A stretch of DNA of 64,000 nt from Burkholderia savannae (GCF_001524445.2 NZ_CP013419.1:186001-250000), one strand, 5' to 3'; positions 19,112-29,076 are shown, counted from the first letter of the stretch. Notes: a model not told the origin generated them from the sequence alone. Program-made: numbers and translations.

Positions 19112-19572
19112 CAGCGTGCCCCCAACGCTTCGATCATCGCCTTCACGAGAGCGCCATCGTGTGCGGCGCATTCGAGCTGTAGCGTTACGCCGTTGGGCAA
19201 CTGCGCTGATAGTCGCGCCGGCGTCATTGCCTTCGCCGCTTCGTACCTGTGTGACGTTCGCCGTACGTTCACCGGCTCGGGGTTCGTGCGCACCGGTGCC
19301 ACCTCGTTGATCGGAACGACCGGCACGAATGCCGATGGCAAGGGCTCGACGCACGCCGTCACAGCAGCATTCGCGCGTTCGCGCAATTGAATCCACTTAT
19401 GCAGCTGGTTCGCGTTCACACCCGCCTTCAACGCCAGTCCGGCAATTGACGCGCCCGGCTGCAGGCAGGCTTCAATCAGCTTGCGCTTACCCTCGGCGTC
19501 AAACCTGCGCTTGCCCGTCGCGGTCACGCCGGTCACCCGCAGTGGCAGGAAATCAACTTCGTTCTGTGTCAT
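19111..19572 (-). CDS. tnpA: IS66 accessory protein TnpA
   Basis: 153 residues from the ATG at 19572 (MTQNEVDF). The N-terminal helix-turn-helix (KRRFDAEGKRKLIEACLQPG, then SIAGLALKAGVNANQLHKWI) is the transposase_8-like domain of IS66 OrfA. The C-terminus (LPNGVTLQLECAAHDG) fits the family. It is complete and translationally coupled to tnpB. Confidence 0.82.
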   Translation of the reverse strand: MTQNEVDFLPLRVTGVTATGKRRFDAEGKRKLIEACLQPGASIAGLALKAGVNANQLHKWIQLRERANAAVTACVEPLPSAFVPVVPINEVAPVRTNPEPVNVRRTSHRYEAAKAMTPARLSAQLPNGVTLQLECAAHDGALVKAMIEALGAR

Positions 19573-19657
19573 CGGTTGCGTCCGCAAGTTGTAGTTGCGG
19601 ACGCAAGCCTGCGCTCGTTCAGCTTTCGATTCTAGGTGGGGTTAAATTCGCGCTTAC

Positions 19658-19975
19658 AGTTCATGGAACCAAGTCTTCAATACCTGGGCCGTGTTTGACC
19701 ACAACGGGATGCTTCGTTCCTTGCGGCCCTTGCCCATCAGGTTGATCAGCGTGCTGCCGCTGAACTGGACCTGCTCCTGTCGGAGCGCGATGATTTCGGA
19801 AACGCGCGCTCCGGTGTTGTACATCGTCAGCAGCAGTGCATAGTCGCGACGACCGCGCCATAGAGACCGGTCGGGAGCAGCAAGCAGCGCATCGATTTCG
19901 ACTCGGGTGAGCGCCTGCACCAGCAGTCGATCGGTCCGCTTCAACGGAATCGCAAGTACGCGGGTACGGTTCCCG
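19658..19975 (-). pseudogene. Tyrosine recombinase fragment (middle part)
   Basis: The minus-strand frame reads VLAIPLKRTDRLLVQALTRVEI, then DYALLLTMYNTGARVSEIIAL with the first catalytic Arg (GARVSE), then GKGRKERSIPLW. It ends where IS66 begins at 19657, so the His-x-x-Arg and Tyr parts are lost. Its N-terminus is missing because it is joined out of frame to a second recombinase near 19975. The family is the XerC/Tn554-like type found in recombinase-in-trio elements. Confidence 0.7.
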
Positions 19976-19979
19976 CGTA

Positions 19980-20689
19980 CTCAGGAAAACTGCTCTGCAA
20001 GCACTGGCGGGGCGTTCGCGTTGAAGATAGGCGCACAATGCTTCGCCGACCTCGCAAGGCAACGGCAGTCTCCGTTCGCGGTGAGACTTTCCAGGACGAA
20101 CGCGCACGCAGCCCTCGACCCAGTCGATGTCGTCGAGCATCAAATGCGTGAGCTCGCAGGCCCGTACGCCCATTCTCGCCAGGACCAGCAACATCGCCCG
20201 ATTGCGCAACTCGTGAGCGCTGCCGTCGAGCGCTGCTCCGAGCACGCGCTCGGTCTCCTCTGTGGTGAGACGAACCGGCAGAGAGGCGTACTTCCACTGG
20301 AGCATCGAGGGAATCGCGGCTTCGAGCTCACGGCCCGCCATGCCGCAGAACATCAGATACCGGAGCCAAGCTCGCAGTGCAGTACCTGGCTTCTTGCGCG
20401 AGTGTCCGTGAAGACGTGCAGCCTCTTGGCGAACAAAGGCGGTGCGCCATTCCGCGCGAGGCACCCACTGGTCACGGGCGATTGCCGGGCAGTACTCCGC
20501 CAGGAACCGCCGGACAAAGAAGCGATATTGGCGGCGGGACGCGGATGCAAGCCCCACAACCTGCGAGAGATGGCGATCGAAATCGCCGACCCAGCTGTTC
20601 TGTTCGTCGGGCAGCGCTGCCTGCGCCAAACGCTTGCCGTTACCTCGTGATCGAGTTGCGGACGAAGTCGGAGACGGTGTGTTGTTCAT
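19980..20689 (-). pseudogene. Tyrosine recombinase fragment (N-terminal part)
   Basis: From the ATG at 20689, about 235 residues of a tyrosine recombinase: a SAM-like core-binding domain (FDRHLSQVVGLASASRRQYR) and the start of the catalytic domain with the Arg motif ARMGVRACELTHLMLDDIDW and the Lys-bearing beta turn RVRPGKSHRERRLPLP. After VFLSTREPY the reading frame leaves the family and enters the other recombinase out of frame. The IS5-family element is inserted at its start codon (shared bases TCATGA). Confidence 0.7.
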
Positions 20690-20691
20690 GA

Positions 20692-21962
20692 GTCGGCCCT
20701 GAACAATTCACTTTGAACGACGACGGCGTTACGCGCCGCGCGTCATCATCAGGTTCCCGCCAATGACGCGCGCCAGAATCAGAGCGCAAAGAAGCCGCAG
20801 CTTCCTGAGGATCATCCGCAGGTTATGGCCGGCGCCGCACAGCACCGCATGAATCGCGTCGCCCAGCGCCCCTTTGAGCCAGTTCCGATCGAGCTTGCCG
20901 TCGGCCTTCATGTGGCCGATGGCCGGCTCAATGGCGCTACGGCGCCGGATCATGGCGCGCAGGCCGCGTGTAATGCCGCGCCGCAAACCCGGGTGATAGA
21001 CCTGCACGCCATCGACGGCGACGCCCTTGTAGCCGCGATCGACCACGGCAATTTCCGGTTGAACGTCGCTCAGGATCGCTGCCTGTTCCAAGGCTTTGGC
21101 CAGCGTGTGTCCGTCGTACGGATTGCCCGGCATCGAGTTGCCGCTCGACGTCTCGCATCACACGCCCCACGCGCGAACGCAAAGTCCGCAGCGCCTTCCT
21201 CATCCGCTTGTACTGCTTCGCATGCGCGTAGCGGCCAATCTGGCTCGCCAGACGAGGCGCTTCGCGGTTGTAGTTCTGCCGCAGCTTCAGCCCGTGCCGA
21301 GCGGCGGCCTTCACCAGATGTTCCCGGCAGCGTTCCAGCAGGCGCGAATCGCTCGGATGGGCAATCGCCTTCTCCATCACCGTTGTGTCAACGATCACTC
21401 GCTTCAGGCTCGCGCTCTTGATGACGCTGGCCCGTTTGGCCGCTTCGATCGTCTCGGCCAACAGTTCTTCAACACCGGCCTCACCCAGGCGCTTCCTCCA
21501 GCGCGTCAGGCTCGATGGATCGATCGGCGGCTTCGTCTGCAAGTACGTCTCGCCCGTGAACACCTGCCAATACAGGTTCTCCAGCCATTGCCAGACCACG
21601 TCTTCGTCTGACAGGTCGAATGCGTGCTGCAAGTACAGCAGCCCCGCAACCAGGCGCGGCGAGGTCGCCGGCCGGCCCCGGTTCGAAACGAAGCTCACGC
21701 TCATCATCGCGCTCAACCGATCCCAATCGATCCCAATCGATCAGCTCGGCTAACCGCACCAGCGGATGCTTCAGGTTGATCTGCTCGCGCAGCGGTTGGC
21801 GGAAGAAATCTCCCTCCGTCACCGGCGTCTTCGGCCCCATCCAGACCTCGTCAGAATTTGCAGGAAACACGCGTCAATATGCCTGCACCTTGCAATTCCC
21901 ACAACACCACTTCAGCCCACGAGCCTTGCTGTATAAGTCTTGGCGGATTGTTCAGGGCCGAC
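20692..21962 (-). mobile_element. IS5-family element with 16-bp inverted repeats
   Basis: The ends are perfect 16-base inverted repeats, GTCGGCCCTGAACAAT at 20692-20707 and its complement at 21947-21962. TCATGA flanks both sides (20686-20691 and 21963-21968), as expected for a target duplication of a palindromic site. Inside is one defective transposase gene on the minus strand. The left flank is the start codon of a tyrosine recombinase. Confidence 0.78.
20729..21840 (-). pseudogene. IS5-family transposase, frameshifted and internally deleted
   Basis: Three frames together give one transposase: MGPKTPVTEGDFFRQPLREQ; then VAGLLYLQHAFDLSDEDVVW to RVGRVMRDVERQL; then MPGNPYDGHTLAKALEQ to the stop. 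The first break is a 10-base tandem duplication at about 21,720-21,740 (tcccaatcga twice); removing one copy restores LIDWDRLSAMMSV. The second break, near 21,133, is a deletion of several dozen codons before MPGNPYDG. The product would be inactive. Confidence 0.8.
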
Positions 21963-22194
21963 TCATGAGCTTCTCCCGTCGGCCGGAATGACCGATCGGG
22001 GAAGCTTGCCCCGATTATGCGCAGACGGCTCAGATGCCAACTGGCTATGACGGACACCCCACGGGATCTGCAGAACTTAACCCGTCACGAGCTGGGCATA
22101 ACCGGGAACTGTGCCTAAAAGCGCAATTTCCTATCATAAACCTCGAAGTTATAAAAATACCCGTGCTTATGCATAAATTCTCATAAGAGAGCGA

Positions 22195-22660
22195 TTACTT
22201 GAGATCCCTCGCGCCAAACGCTTGATCGAACTGCCGGGCTCGTTGCACCTCGTCGCTGTGCAGGTAGGTCGAAGTCGTCGAGATCAATGCGTGTCGCAGG
22301 TTGTCGCGCACCATGATCAATTCGGCGCCGCGCGCCAGTGCGTGTGACGCGTGGGTGTGCCGCATCCAGTGTGGGCTCGCGCGCCGTAGCTTTTCGGCGG
22401 TTGCCGGCCGCTCGTCCTGGATCGCGTCAGCCGACAGCACGAAGAACCGGCGCAGCACGCGCCAGAGCCGTCTGGATTCGATGCCCGCGCCATCCTCATC
22501 GAGGCTCGCGACGAGCGGCGCCGTCGGGTTCCAGCGTGTCGGCGTGACCGGTAGGCCGCGCTGCGCGAGATATTGATCCAGCGCAGTCCAAGCGAGCGAC
22601 GGTAAGGCCACCTTGCCGAGCTTCCCCCCTTTGCCGAGCACATCCAGATCGTGCCCACGA
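22195..22660 (-). pseudogene. Tyrosine recombinase, C-terminal fragment
   Basis: About 150 residues: LGKGGKLGKVALPSLAWTAL, then the catalytic box ASPHWMRHTHASHALARGAE and the Tyr region ISTTSTYLHSDEVQRARQF. It lacks the N-terminal domain and the first Arg motif. Upstream sequence at 22,660-22,750 is unrelated debris. It may be the tail of another phage- or island-type integrase. Confidence 0.7.
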
Positions 22661-22754
22661 TCTCACGTGATCCATGCGGAACTTGCCAAGCTCTCACATC
22701 ATGCCCCACGCGCGCGCGAATATCGAACTGGCCGCGCTGAGCCGCTTACCTTTC

Positions 22755-22860
22755 GCGTCTGGCTATTGCGTTTGAACACTACAATGAGCGCCACCCGCAT
22801 AAAGCTCTGAAATACCGCTCGCCTCGCGAGTTCAGGCGTGCTGCGGTGTCATCGACCTAA
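22755..22860 (+). pseudogene. IS3-family OrfB, last ~35 residues
   Basis: The plus strand reads [20 protein letters not shown] then [14 protein letters not shown] and a stop, the standard C-terminus of IS2-group IS3-family transposases. The following bases (tgttacgggggcaactcca) look like the element's outer end. Everything 5' of this is missing. Confidence 0.65.
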
Positions 22861-23920
22861 CGGTGTCCGCGTGTCCTGTGTTACGGGGGCAACTCCAGCA
22901 ACTATCTCGCCTTCGCAGCGCCTGCCTGCGCCTTTGGGCCGCTGGTGAGGTGTGTGAACAGAACCATCACGACTTGAACGCGTAGCCACATCGCGTCTCC
23001 CCAGGGGGATGGAACTGCGTAAAGCAGTGTTTCCTTCTTGTTTTGCATTAAATTATTTACTAGGATGACACATGCTCTCGATTGTTTTGGGAGTCGATAT
23101 AAGATCCTGCTTAGTGTTGGTTTGGGCTAACTTCCTGAGTTGGTTGGGATGTCGAAATAATAATTGTGCGAATCTGTAATGTCGCAGGCGCATGCACCTT
23201 GAATGTGCAAAGCGAGATCGAGGCGAAACGGACCTTCGGAAATAGCTCCGGGTAATTCCCAAAATGTGGGATTTGTCGTGGTGGGGCAACTGATATGCTG
23301 CCGTGCATACAAGTGCATCGCTCATTTCTGGGGATGTGGAACAAGTGAACTTTGATGAGGCAGCGAGCAATAAATGATAGAAACAAAAAACGATATGAAT
23401 TCCCAATCGATGTCTCTGGGTGACTTCGTTGAGCAGAGTCATCAATTCGTCATGTGGTTTATCCACTTGAGGTGTCATGTAAGAGCAAGGGCGACGGCGC
23501 TGGAGGGAAAAATAAGAATAGGTTGGAAGTAGTTGTAGACGTAAAAGTATTCGAAATTATATAAAAATAGACATTAACTATAGCAAATCAATCTTTGATA
23601 TTAGATTTATTTGTATTGAGGCTATGATTAGGGCGGTTGATTGTGGATGTGTTGAAATTTGTTGTAATGAGCCTCGATTTTTGAGGTGAAGGTTTTCTAG
23701 GTGAGCCGAATGCGGTAATGTGCCGTACTTTTTGATCCGCTGTCGTGGAAATGAGCAGATACGTGATTCAGTAGAAATGGATGGCCGGGCGGAACTGTGT
23801 TCCAGATTACGTTGATGAACCACGATGCATTGGGTGGCAGTGGCGAATGATACGCGTTATCGATATTTTATCCGCGCGATTTATTTTGAGGATGTCCATG
23901 GCGAATAGGATAACCAAATC
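22861..23920. other. AT-rich intergenic region before aspT
   Basis: About 1 kb with much lower GC than the flanks, no recognised gene and no clear repeat. One short plus-strand frame (23374-23532, 52 codons, MIETKNDMNSQSM...) has ordinary-looking composition but no strong ribosome-binding site or homology I recognise. The last 100 bases (tatcgatattttatccgcgc and following) probably carry the aspT promoter. The region may be decayed foreign DNA. Confidence 0.4.
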
Positions 23921-25603
23921 ATGATCAGTGCTTGGCTCAAGCTTCAACCGGAGATCGCGCTGTTCGCGAGCCTCGCGATCGGATATCTCATCGGCTCGTT
24001 CCGAATCGGGCCAATTCAGTTGGGCGGTGTATGCGGCACGCTGATCGTTGCGTTGTTACTGGGGCAATTGGGAGTCCGGCTGACGCCGGATCTGAAAAAT
24101 ATCGCGTTTGCATTGTTTATCTTTGCGTTGGGATTCACCGGCGGGCCGCAGTTCTTTGCCAATATAGGTTCCGGCTGGCGTTATGGCCTGCTGTCGATTG
24201 TGGAAATTGTTTCGGTTCTATCTGTCGTGATGGTCGCGGTTGCGGTGCTCCATCTCGACGCCGGCACGGCCGCCGGCCTCGTTGCCGGTGCGGCGACGGA
24301 ATCCGCCGTGGTCGGCACGGCGTCAGAGGCGGTCGCAAAGTTGGGTCTCGCGGGCGCTGAAACCGCGCAGTTGCAAGCCAATATCGTAACTGCTTACAGC
24401 GTCTGCTATTTGTTTGGCATCCTGACGATCGTCTTGCTTACCAGTCAATTTTCGCCACTCCTACTGCGCGTCAATTTGCGCGATGAGGCGGAGCGTCTTT
24501 GGCGCGAGTTGGGCGGCGACGATGCACTTAGCGAGGGGCAGCGAGTAGCGGCTCCCGCTCTGGTTGGGCGCGCGTTTCGGGTCGTATCGGGTGCGAACAT
24601 GACGATCGCAGCATTCGAAAAGAAGTACGGCAACAACTTGACGGTAGAGCAAGTCGAGCGCGACGGTGCGAAATTGCTGGTCGAGCCTCAATTTGTACTC
24701 GCCGCGGGTGATCTCATTTTGGTATTCGGGCGACGTGCGGCATTGATCGCGGCCGCGTCGGATATTGGTCCGGAAATCGCGGGGCGTGGCCTGGAGGTGG
24801 TTGTCTGGGACAAAGTCGACGTGGTGCTGACGCGTCGCGAGGTGCAGGGGCTAACAATCGCTCAGGCGCGGGAGTTGGACGCGCCGGAAAACACGCGAGG
24901 TGTATACATTGCAGCCGTCACCCGCCAGGAGAGCACGATTCCTGCCTTGCCTGACACTGAACTGAAAGCCGGTGACGTGCTGACGCTGGTCGGCGCAAAG
25001 TCGAATCTCGCGCACGGCGCGCGTCAGCTCGGTTACGTGCTTGCGACGACCGAAGCGACGGATCTTGCCTATCTCGGCCTCGGCGTGCTTGTGGGGATCG
25101 CGATCGGACACTTGAGCGGCAGCATTGGCGGTGTGTCGATTGCACTCGGCACCGGCGGCGGTTGCTTGCTGTCTGGACTGCTGTTCGGTTGGGTTCGTTC
25201 ACGCTATCCGCTCGTCGGTTCGCTGCCGTCTGCCGCTGCGCAGGTTCTGAAGGATTTCGGGCTCGCCGCCTTCATTGCCGCAGTCGGCCTGTCGGCCGGA
25301 CCGGATGCGATCAAACTCCTGTCCAAATACGGCCTCGCGCTGCCGCTCGTCGGCGTTCTTATGGTGCTCGTGCCCGGCTTGCTGTCGCTCTGGCTTGGCC
25401 ACGCGCTTCTCAAACTCGACGCGCCGATGCTGCTCGGCGCGATCGCCGGTCAGCAGTGCAGTACGCCAGCAATCAGCGCGCTGGTTAGTGCGGCTGGCAA
25501 TTCCACGCCAGTCATTGGCTACACGATCACCTACGCCTTGTCGAACATCCTGTTGCCGTTGATGGGGCCAGTCGTCGTCGGACTGGTCGGGAAGCTAGGT
25601 TGA
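23921..25603 (+). CDS. aspT: Aspartate:alanine exchanger AspT (first copy)
   Basis: 560 residues. N- and C-terminal membrane halves, each about 5-6 segments, flank two cytoplasmic TrkA_C (RCK_C) domains near residues 205-290 and 295-375 (VEPQFVLAAGDLILVFGRRA and ELKAGDVLTLVGA). This is the AspT/YidE-YbjL antiporter architecture; both halves carry the G-rich repeat (AGLVAGAATESAVVGTASEA and GAIAGQQCSTPAISALVSAA). It swaps aspartate for alanine; with AspD this forms a decarboxylation cycle that builds a proton gradient. The second copy follows after 37 bases. An upstream AGGA serves as ribosome-binding site. Confidence 0.88.
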   Translation: MISAWLKLQPEIALFASLAIGYLIGSFRIGPIQLGGVCGTLIVALLLGQLGVRLTPDLKNIAFALFIFALGFTGGPQFFANIGSGWRYGLLSIVEIVSVLSVVMVAVAVLHLDAGTAAGLVAGAATESAVVGTASEAVAKLGLAGAETAQLQANIVTAYSVCYLFGILTIVLLTSQFSPLLLRVNLRDEAERLWRELGGDDALSEGQRVAAPALVGRAFRVVSGANMTIAAFEKKYGNNLTVEQVERDGAKLLVEPQFVLAAGDLILVFGRRAALIAAASDIGPEIAGRGLEVVVWDKVDVVLTRREVQGLTIAQARELDAPENTRGVYIAAVTRQESTIPALPDTELKAGDVLTLVGAKSNLAHGARQLGYVLATTEATDLAYLGLGVLVGIAIGHLSGSIGGVSIALGTGGGCLLSGLLFGWVRSRYPLVGSLPSAAAQVLKDFGLAAFIAAVGLSAGPDAIKLLSKYGLALPLVGVLMVLVPGLLSLWLGHALLKLDAPMLLGAIAGQQCSTPAISALVSAAGNSTPVIGYTITYALSNILLPLMGPVVVGLVGKLG

Positions 25604-25640
25604 GGTGAACAAATCTCTGCACTTTCATTGCGAGGAAACG

Positions 25641-27326
25641 ATGGACTGGCTACATGACGTCTTTCACAAATCACCCGAAATCGCGCTGTTTTTCTCTCTG
25701 GCGACCGGTTACTTCATCGGCCAGATCAAGTTCGGCAAGTTCCAGCTGGGCGGAGTGGGCGGATCGTTGCTCGCGGCGGTCGTCATCAGCCAGGTGGGCG
25801 TCACGGTCGATAACGGCGTGAAGGCGGTGATGTTCGCCATCTTCATTTATGCGGTTGGCTACAACTCGGGGCCGGGATTTTTCAATTCATTGAGTCGTAA
25901 GACGCTGCGTGAGGTTGCGATGGCGCTGTTTCTTGCGGTTTCGGCGTTAATTACAGTCGTCGTGTGCGCAAGGCTTTTCCATCTGAACAAGGGAATTGCT
26001 GCGGGACTCGCGGGCGGCGCACTGACGCAGTCGGCGATCATCGGGACAGCCGGCGATGCGATCGCGCGCCTTGGCTTGTCCGCCAACCAGACCAAATCGC
26101 TACAGTCGGACGTGGCGATTGCCTATGCGGTGACCTATGTGGTCGGCTCGCTCGGCGCGATCCTCGTCTGTGCAAATCTCGTGCCGAAGTTCATGGGGCA
26201 GGGCTTGCGCGAAGCGTCGATCGAAGCAGAAAGGGCGCTGGCTGGCGACAATGCGAGGGCTGAGCCGGGGCAGTTGCCGGCGTTGCCGGATCTGGTCGGC
26301 AGAGCCTATCGCGTGAATCATGCGTCCGGCCGCACGATTGCGGACATCGAGATGAACCAGGACGACCTGATCACGATTGAGCGCATCCACCGGCATGGAA
26401 AGTCGATCGAGCCGCGACCCGATATCAAGCTCGAAAAGGACGATGTGGTGCTCGTCGTCGGCCGTCGCGAAGGGATGGTCGATGTGGCGCCGCTGATCGG
26501 TGCCGAAGTGGCCGATACCGATGGCATCAGCGTCGTGATGCAGACCCGTCAGGCGGTATTCACGCGCAAAGGCATGAATCACACGACGATCGCCGCTGCG
26601 AAGACGAATATCGATCGGGATCTGCGTCGCGGCGTGTACATCGAGAGCATTACGCGCGTCGGACAGCCGCTGCCCGTTTTGCCGGAAACGCGAGTCGAAC
26701 ACGGCGACGTTATCACGTTCTACGGCACCCCGGAGGACACGAAGCGAGCCGTGCAGGCGGCGGGCTACGAGTTGCCGTACACCATCAAAACCGATTTCAT
26801 CTACATGGGCGTGGGTATCGTGCTGGGGCTATTGATCGGCCTGATTGTCATCAACGTCGCGGGGATTCCGCTCACGCTCGGCTCGGGTGGCGGCTGCCTA
26901 CTCGCGGGACTGGTGTTTGGCTGGATGCGTGGTAAGCACCCGATGTACGGCGTGATGCCATCGGCTGCATCGCATCTGCTTCAAGATTTTGGCCTGGCGG
27001 CGTTCGTCGCGGTGGTTGGGCTGGACTCGGGTTTGCAGGCTGCCGTCACTGTCAGGCAAAGCGGGCTGACCATCTTTTTGCTTGGCATTTTCGTGACGCT
27101 TTTCCCGCTGTTGTTGACGATGCTGTTTGGTCGCTACGTACTGCAATACAAAAACGCCGCGATCCTGGCCGGTGCGCTGGCTGGGTCGCGCAGCGCCAAT
27201 CCCGCGTTCGGCGGCGTGCTCGACAAGGCGGAAAGCGCCGTGCCGACCGTACCGTTCGCGGTGACTTATGCGCTCGCGAACGTGCTGCTGACGCTTCTCG
27301 GGCCGCTCGTCGTGGGGCTCGTTTGA
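25641..27326 (+). CDS. aspT: Aspartate:alanine exchanger AspT (second copy)
   Basis: 561 residues from the ATG at 25641 (MDWLHDVFHKSPE), chosen for its GAGGAA site; an upstream GTG at 25605 is in frame but less likely. It has the same architecture as the preceding gene: two membrane halves around two TrkA_C domains, with GLAGGALTQSAIIGTAGDAI and AGALAGSRSANPAFGGVLDK as the paired repeat motifs. The two copies differ over most of their length, so they are old paralogues rather than a fresh duplication. They may exchange different substrates or form a heteromer; neither is proven. Confidence 0.88.
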   Translation: MDWLHDVFHKSPEIALFFSLATGYFIGQIKFGKFQLGGVGGSLLAAVVISQVGVTVDNGVKAVMFAIFIYAVGYNSGPGFFNSLSRKTLREVAMALFLAVSALITVVVCARLFHLNKGIAAGLAGGALTQSAIIGTAGDAIARLGLSANQTKSLQSDVAIAYAVTYVVGSLGAILVCANLVPKFMGQGLREASIEAERALAGDNARAEPGQLPALPDLVGRAYRVNHASGRTIADIEMNQDDLITIERIHRHGKSIEPRPDIKLEKDDVVLVVGRREGMVDVAPLIGAEVADTDGISVVMQTRQAVFTRKGMNHTTIAAAKTNIDRDLRRGVYIESITRVGQPLPVLPETRVEHGDVITFYGTPEDTKRAVQAAGYELPYTIKTDFIYMGVGIVLGLLIGLIVINVAGIPLTLGSGGGCLLAGLVFGWMRGKHPMYGVMPSAASHLLQDFGLAAFVAVVGLDSGLQAAVTVRQSGLTIFLLGIFVTLFPLLLTMLFGRYVLQYKNAAILAGALAGSRSANPAFGGVLDKAESAVPTVPFAVTYALANVLLTLLGPLVVGLV

Positions 27327-27426
27327 TGCATGGCTGCTATATCGCAGCTCAGTTGTTTCTTTCTTGCTGGCGCGGCTGTAGAACGGTCCACCAAGTCGAC
27401 GTATTACCCTTACTGGAGAATGCATC

Positions 27427-29076
27427 ATGGCAAAAGGCAATGTCGGCAACGACAACAAACGGGCCAAGCTGGCCGCCCTCAGCCCGTTCGAACTGAAGGA
27501 CGAACTGATCAAGGCAGCGGGCGGCGGCGCGGTCGAGCGCCCGGCGAACGCGGCGATGCTCAATGCCGGCCGCGGCAACCCGAATTTTTTGGCGACGATT
27601 CCGCGCCACGCGTTCTGGCAACTGGGACTCTTCTCCATGCGCGAAGCGGAGCGCTCGTTCGCGTACATGCCGGAGGGTTTGGGCGGATTTCCGAAGCGCG
27701 AAGGACTTACCGAGCGGTTCGAGCTCTTCGTGCGCGAGAACAGCGGCATACCGGGCGTCGAGTTTCTCGCGGGAGCGGTTTCGTACGTGCGTGACCAGCT
27801 CGGGCTTTCGGCCGGTGATTTCCTGTACGAAATGTGCGAAGGTATCCTGGCGTCGAATTATCCGGTTCCGGACCGGATGTTGAAGCTGTCCGAGATCATT
27901 GTCGGGCAATACCTGCGCCGCGAGATGATCGGCAAGCATCCGTTCGTCGGTGAATTCGACATCTTCGCGGTCGAAGGCGGCACGGCGGCGATGACTTATA
28001 TCTTCAGCACCATGCGCCAGAATCATCTGATTCAGCCTGGCGACACGATTGCGCTCGGCATGCCGATCTTCACGCCTTACATCGAGATTCCAGGCCTGAA
28101 CGATTACCAGTTGAATGTCGTGCACCTGAATGCCGGCGTCGAAAGCAACTGGCAGTACTCGAAGCAGGAACTCGACAAGCTGCGCGATCCGAAAGTCAAG
28201 GCATTTTTCCTCGTCAACCCGAGCAATCCGCCGTCGGTGAAACTCGACGACGAGAGCCTCCATTACATTGCGCAAATCGTCAAGGAACGTACCGACCTGA
28301 TTTTCCTGACCGACGACGTGTACGGCACATTTGCCGACGATTTTGTATCGCTGTTCGCGCTTGCGCCGAAAAACACGATCCTCGTCTACTCGTATTCGAA
28401 GTATTTCGGCGCGACTGGCTGGCGGCTCGGCACGATCGCCATTCATCGCGATAACGTGCTTGACCGGTTGATTGCCGAGTTGCCGAAGAATGTGAAGGAG
28501 ACGCTCCACGAGCGCTATGAATCGATTACCACCGAGCCTGAGAAGTTGAAGTTTATCGATCGGATGGTCGCCGACAGCCGTACTGTTGCACTTAATCATA
28601 CTGCCGGCCTGTCGACGCCACAGCAAGTGCAGATGGTACTATTTTCTTTGTTCTCGCTGATGGATACGCCCGATGCATACAAGGGCGCACTGAAGCGCCT
28701 GATCCGCAGTCGGAAGCGGGCTCTGTACGAAGAAATGGGCATTGCTTTCGAGGATAACGATTCGAACCAGGTCGACTACTACACGATCCTGGACGTCGAG
28801 TTTCTCGGTGAGCGGATGTTCGGACGCGAATTCGTTGAATGGCTGTTCCAAAATACCGAGCCTTCCGAACTTCTGTTCCGACTCGCACGCGAAGCGCGGG
28901 TCGTGCTCCTGCCGGGGCGCGGCTTCGGCACTGCGCATCCGTCGGGGCGCGTGTCGCTGGCCAACCTGAACGAATCCGACTACCGCAAGATCGGCCGAGC
29001 TATGCGTAAACTGATCGACGAGTATGTCGAGCGTTACACCGCTGCGACGGGAACGAAGCTCGACGGGAAAGAGTGA
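27427..29076 (+). CDS. aspD: Aspartate 4-decarboxylase AspD (PLP enzyme)
   Basis: 549 residues, the length of the AspD family (bifunctional aspartate 4-decarboxylase/aminotransferase). It converts L-aspartate to L-alanine and CO2. The PLP-binding lysine lies in SYSKYFGATGWRLG (Lys325), and fold-type-I features include FFLVNPSNPPS and DDVYGTFADDF. The long N-terminal extension is normal for AspD and not found in ordinary aspartate aminotransferases. It follows the two aspT genes by 100 bases and is probably in one operon. Decarboxylation inside and exchange outside together yield proton-motive force and acid tolerance. Confidence 0.92.
   Translation: MAKGNVGNDNKRAKLAALSPFELKDELIKAAGGGAVERPANAAMLNAGRGNPNFLATIPRHAFWQLGLFSMREAERSFAYMPEGLGGFPKREGLTERFELFVRENSGIPGVEFLAGAVSYVRDQLGLSAGDFLYEMCEGILASNYPVPDRMLKLSEIIVGQYLRREMIGKHPFVGEFDIFAVEGGTAAMTYIFSTMRQNHLIQPGDTIALGMPIFTPYIEIPGLNDYQLNVVHLNAGVESNWQYSKQELDKLRDPKVKAFFLVNPSNPPSVKLDDESLHYIAQIVKERTDLIFLTDDVYGTFADDFVSLFALAPKNTILVYSYSKYFGATGWRLGTIAIHRDNVLDRLIAELPKNVKETLHERYESITTEPEKLKFIDRMVADSRTVALNHTAGLSTPQQVQMVLFSLFSLMDTPDAYKGALKRLIRSRKRALYEEMGIAFEDNDSNQVDYYTILDVEFLGERMFGREFVEWLFQNTEPSELLFRLAREARVVLLPGRGFGTAHPSGRVSLANLNESDYRKIGRAMRKLIDEYVERYTAATGTKLDGKE

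Larger units (their letters stand above)
17719..19657 (-). mobile_element. IS66-family element, truncated at its tnpC end
   Basis: It contains tnpA, tnpB and the N-terminal two thirds of tnpC in the usual order on the minus strand. The intact end lies at 19657, where the minus strand reads GTAAGCGCGAA, the canonical IS66-family terminus. The other end is missing: tnpC homology stops near 17722 and runs straight into the truncated repressor gene. The element sits inside a tyrosine-recombinase gene at its 19657 end; that gene's stop codon is supplied by the IS end (GAACTGTAAG). Confidence 0.8.

Noticed and set aside
23053..23478. 141-codon minus-strand ORF in the AT-rich gap
   Set aside because: Several overlapping frames of similar length exist there, none with a ribosome-binding site or family pattern.
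27349..28626. 425-codon minus-strand ORF opposite aspD
   Set aside because: Antisense to a clear PLP enzyme; no recognisable motif.
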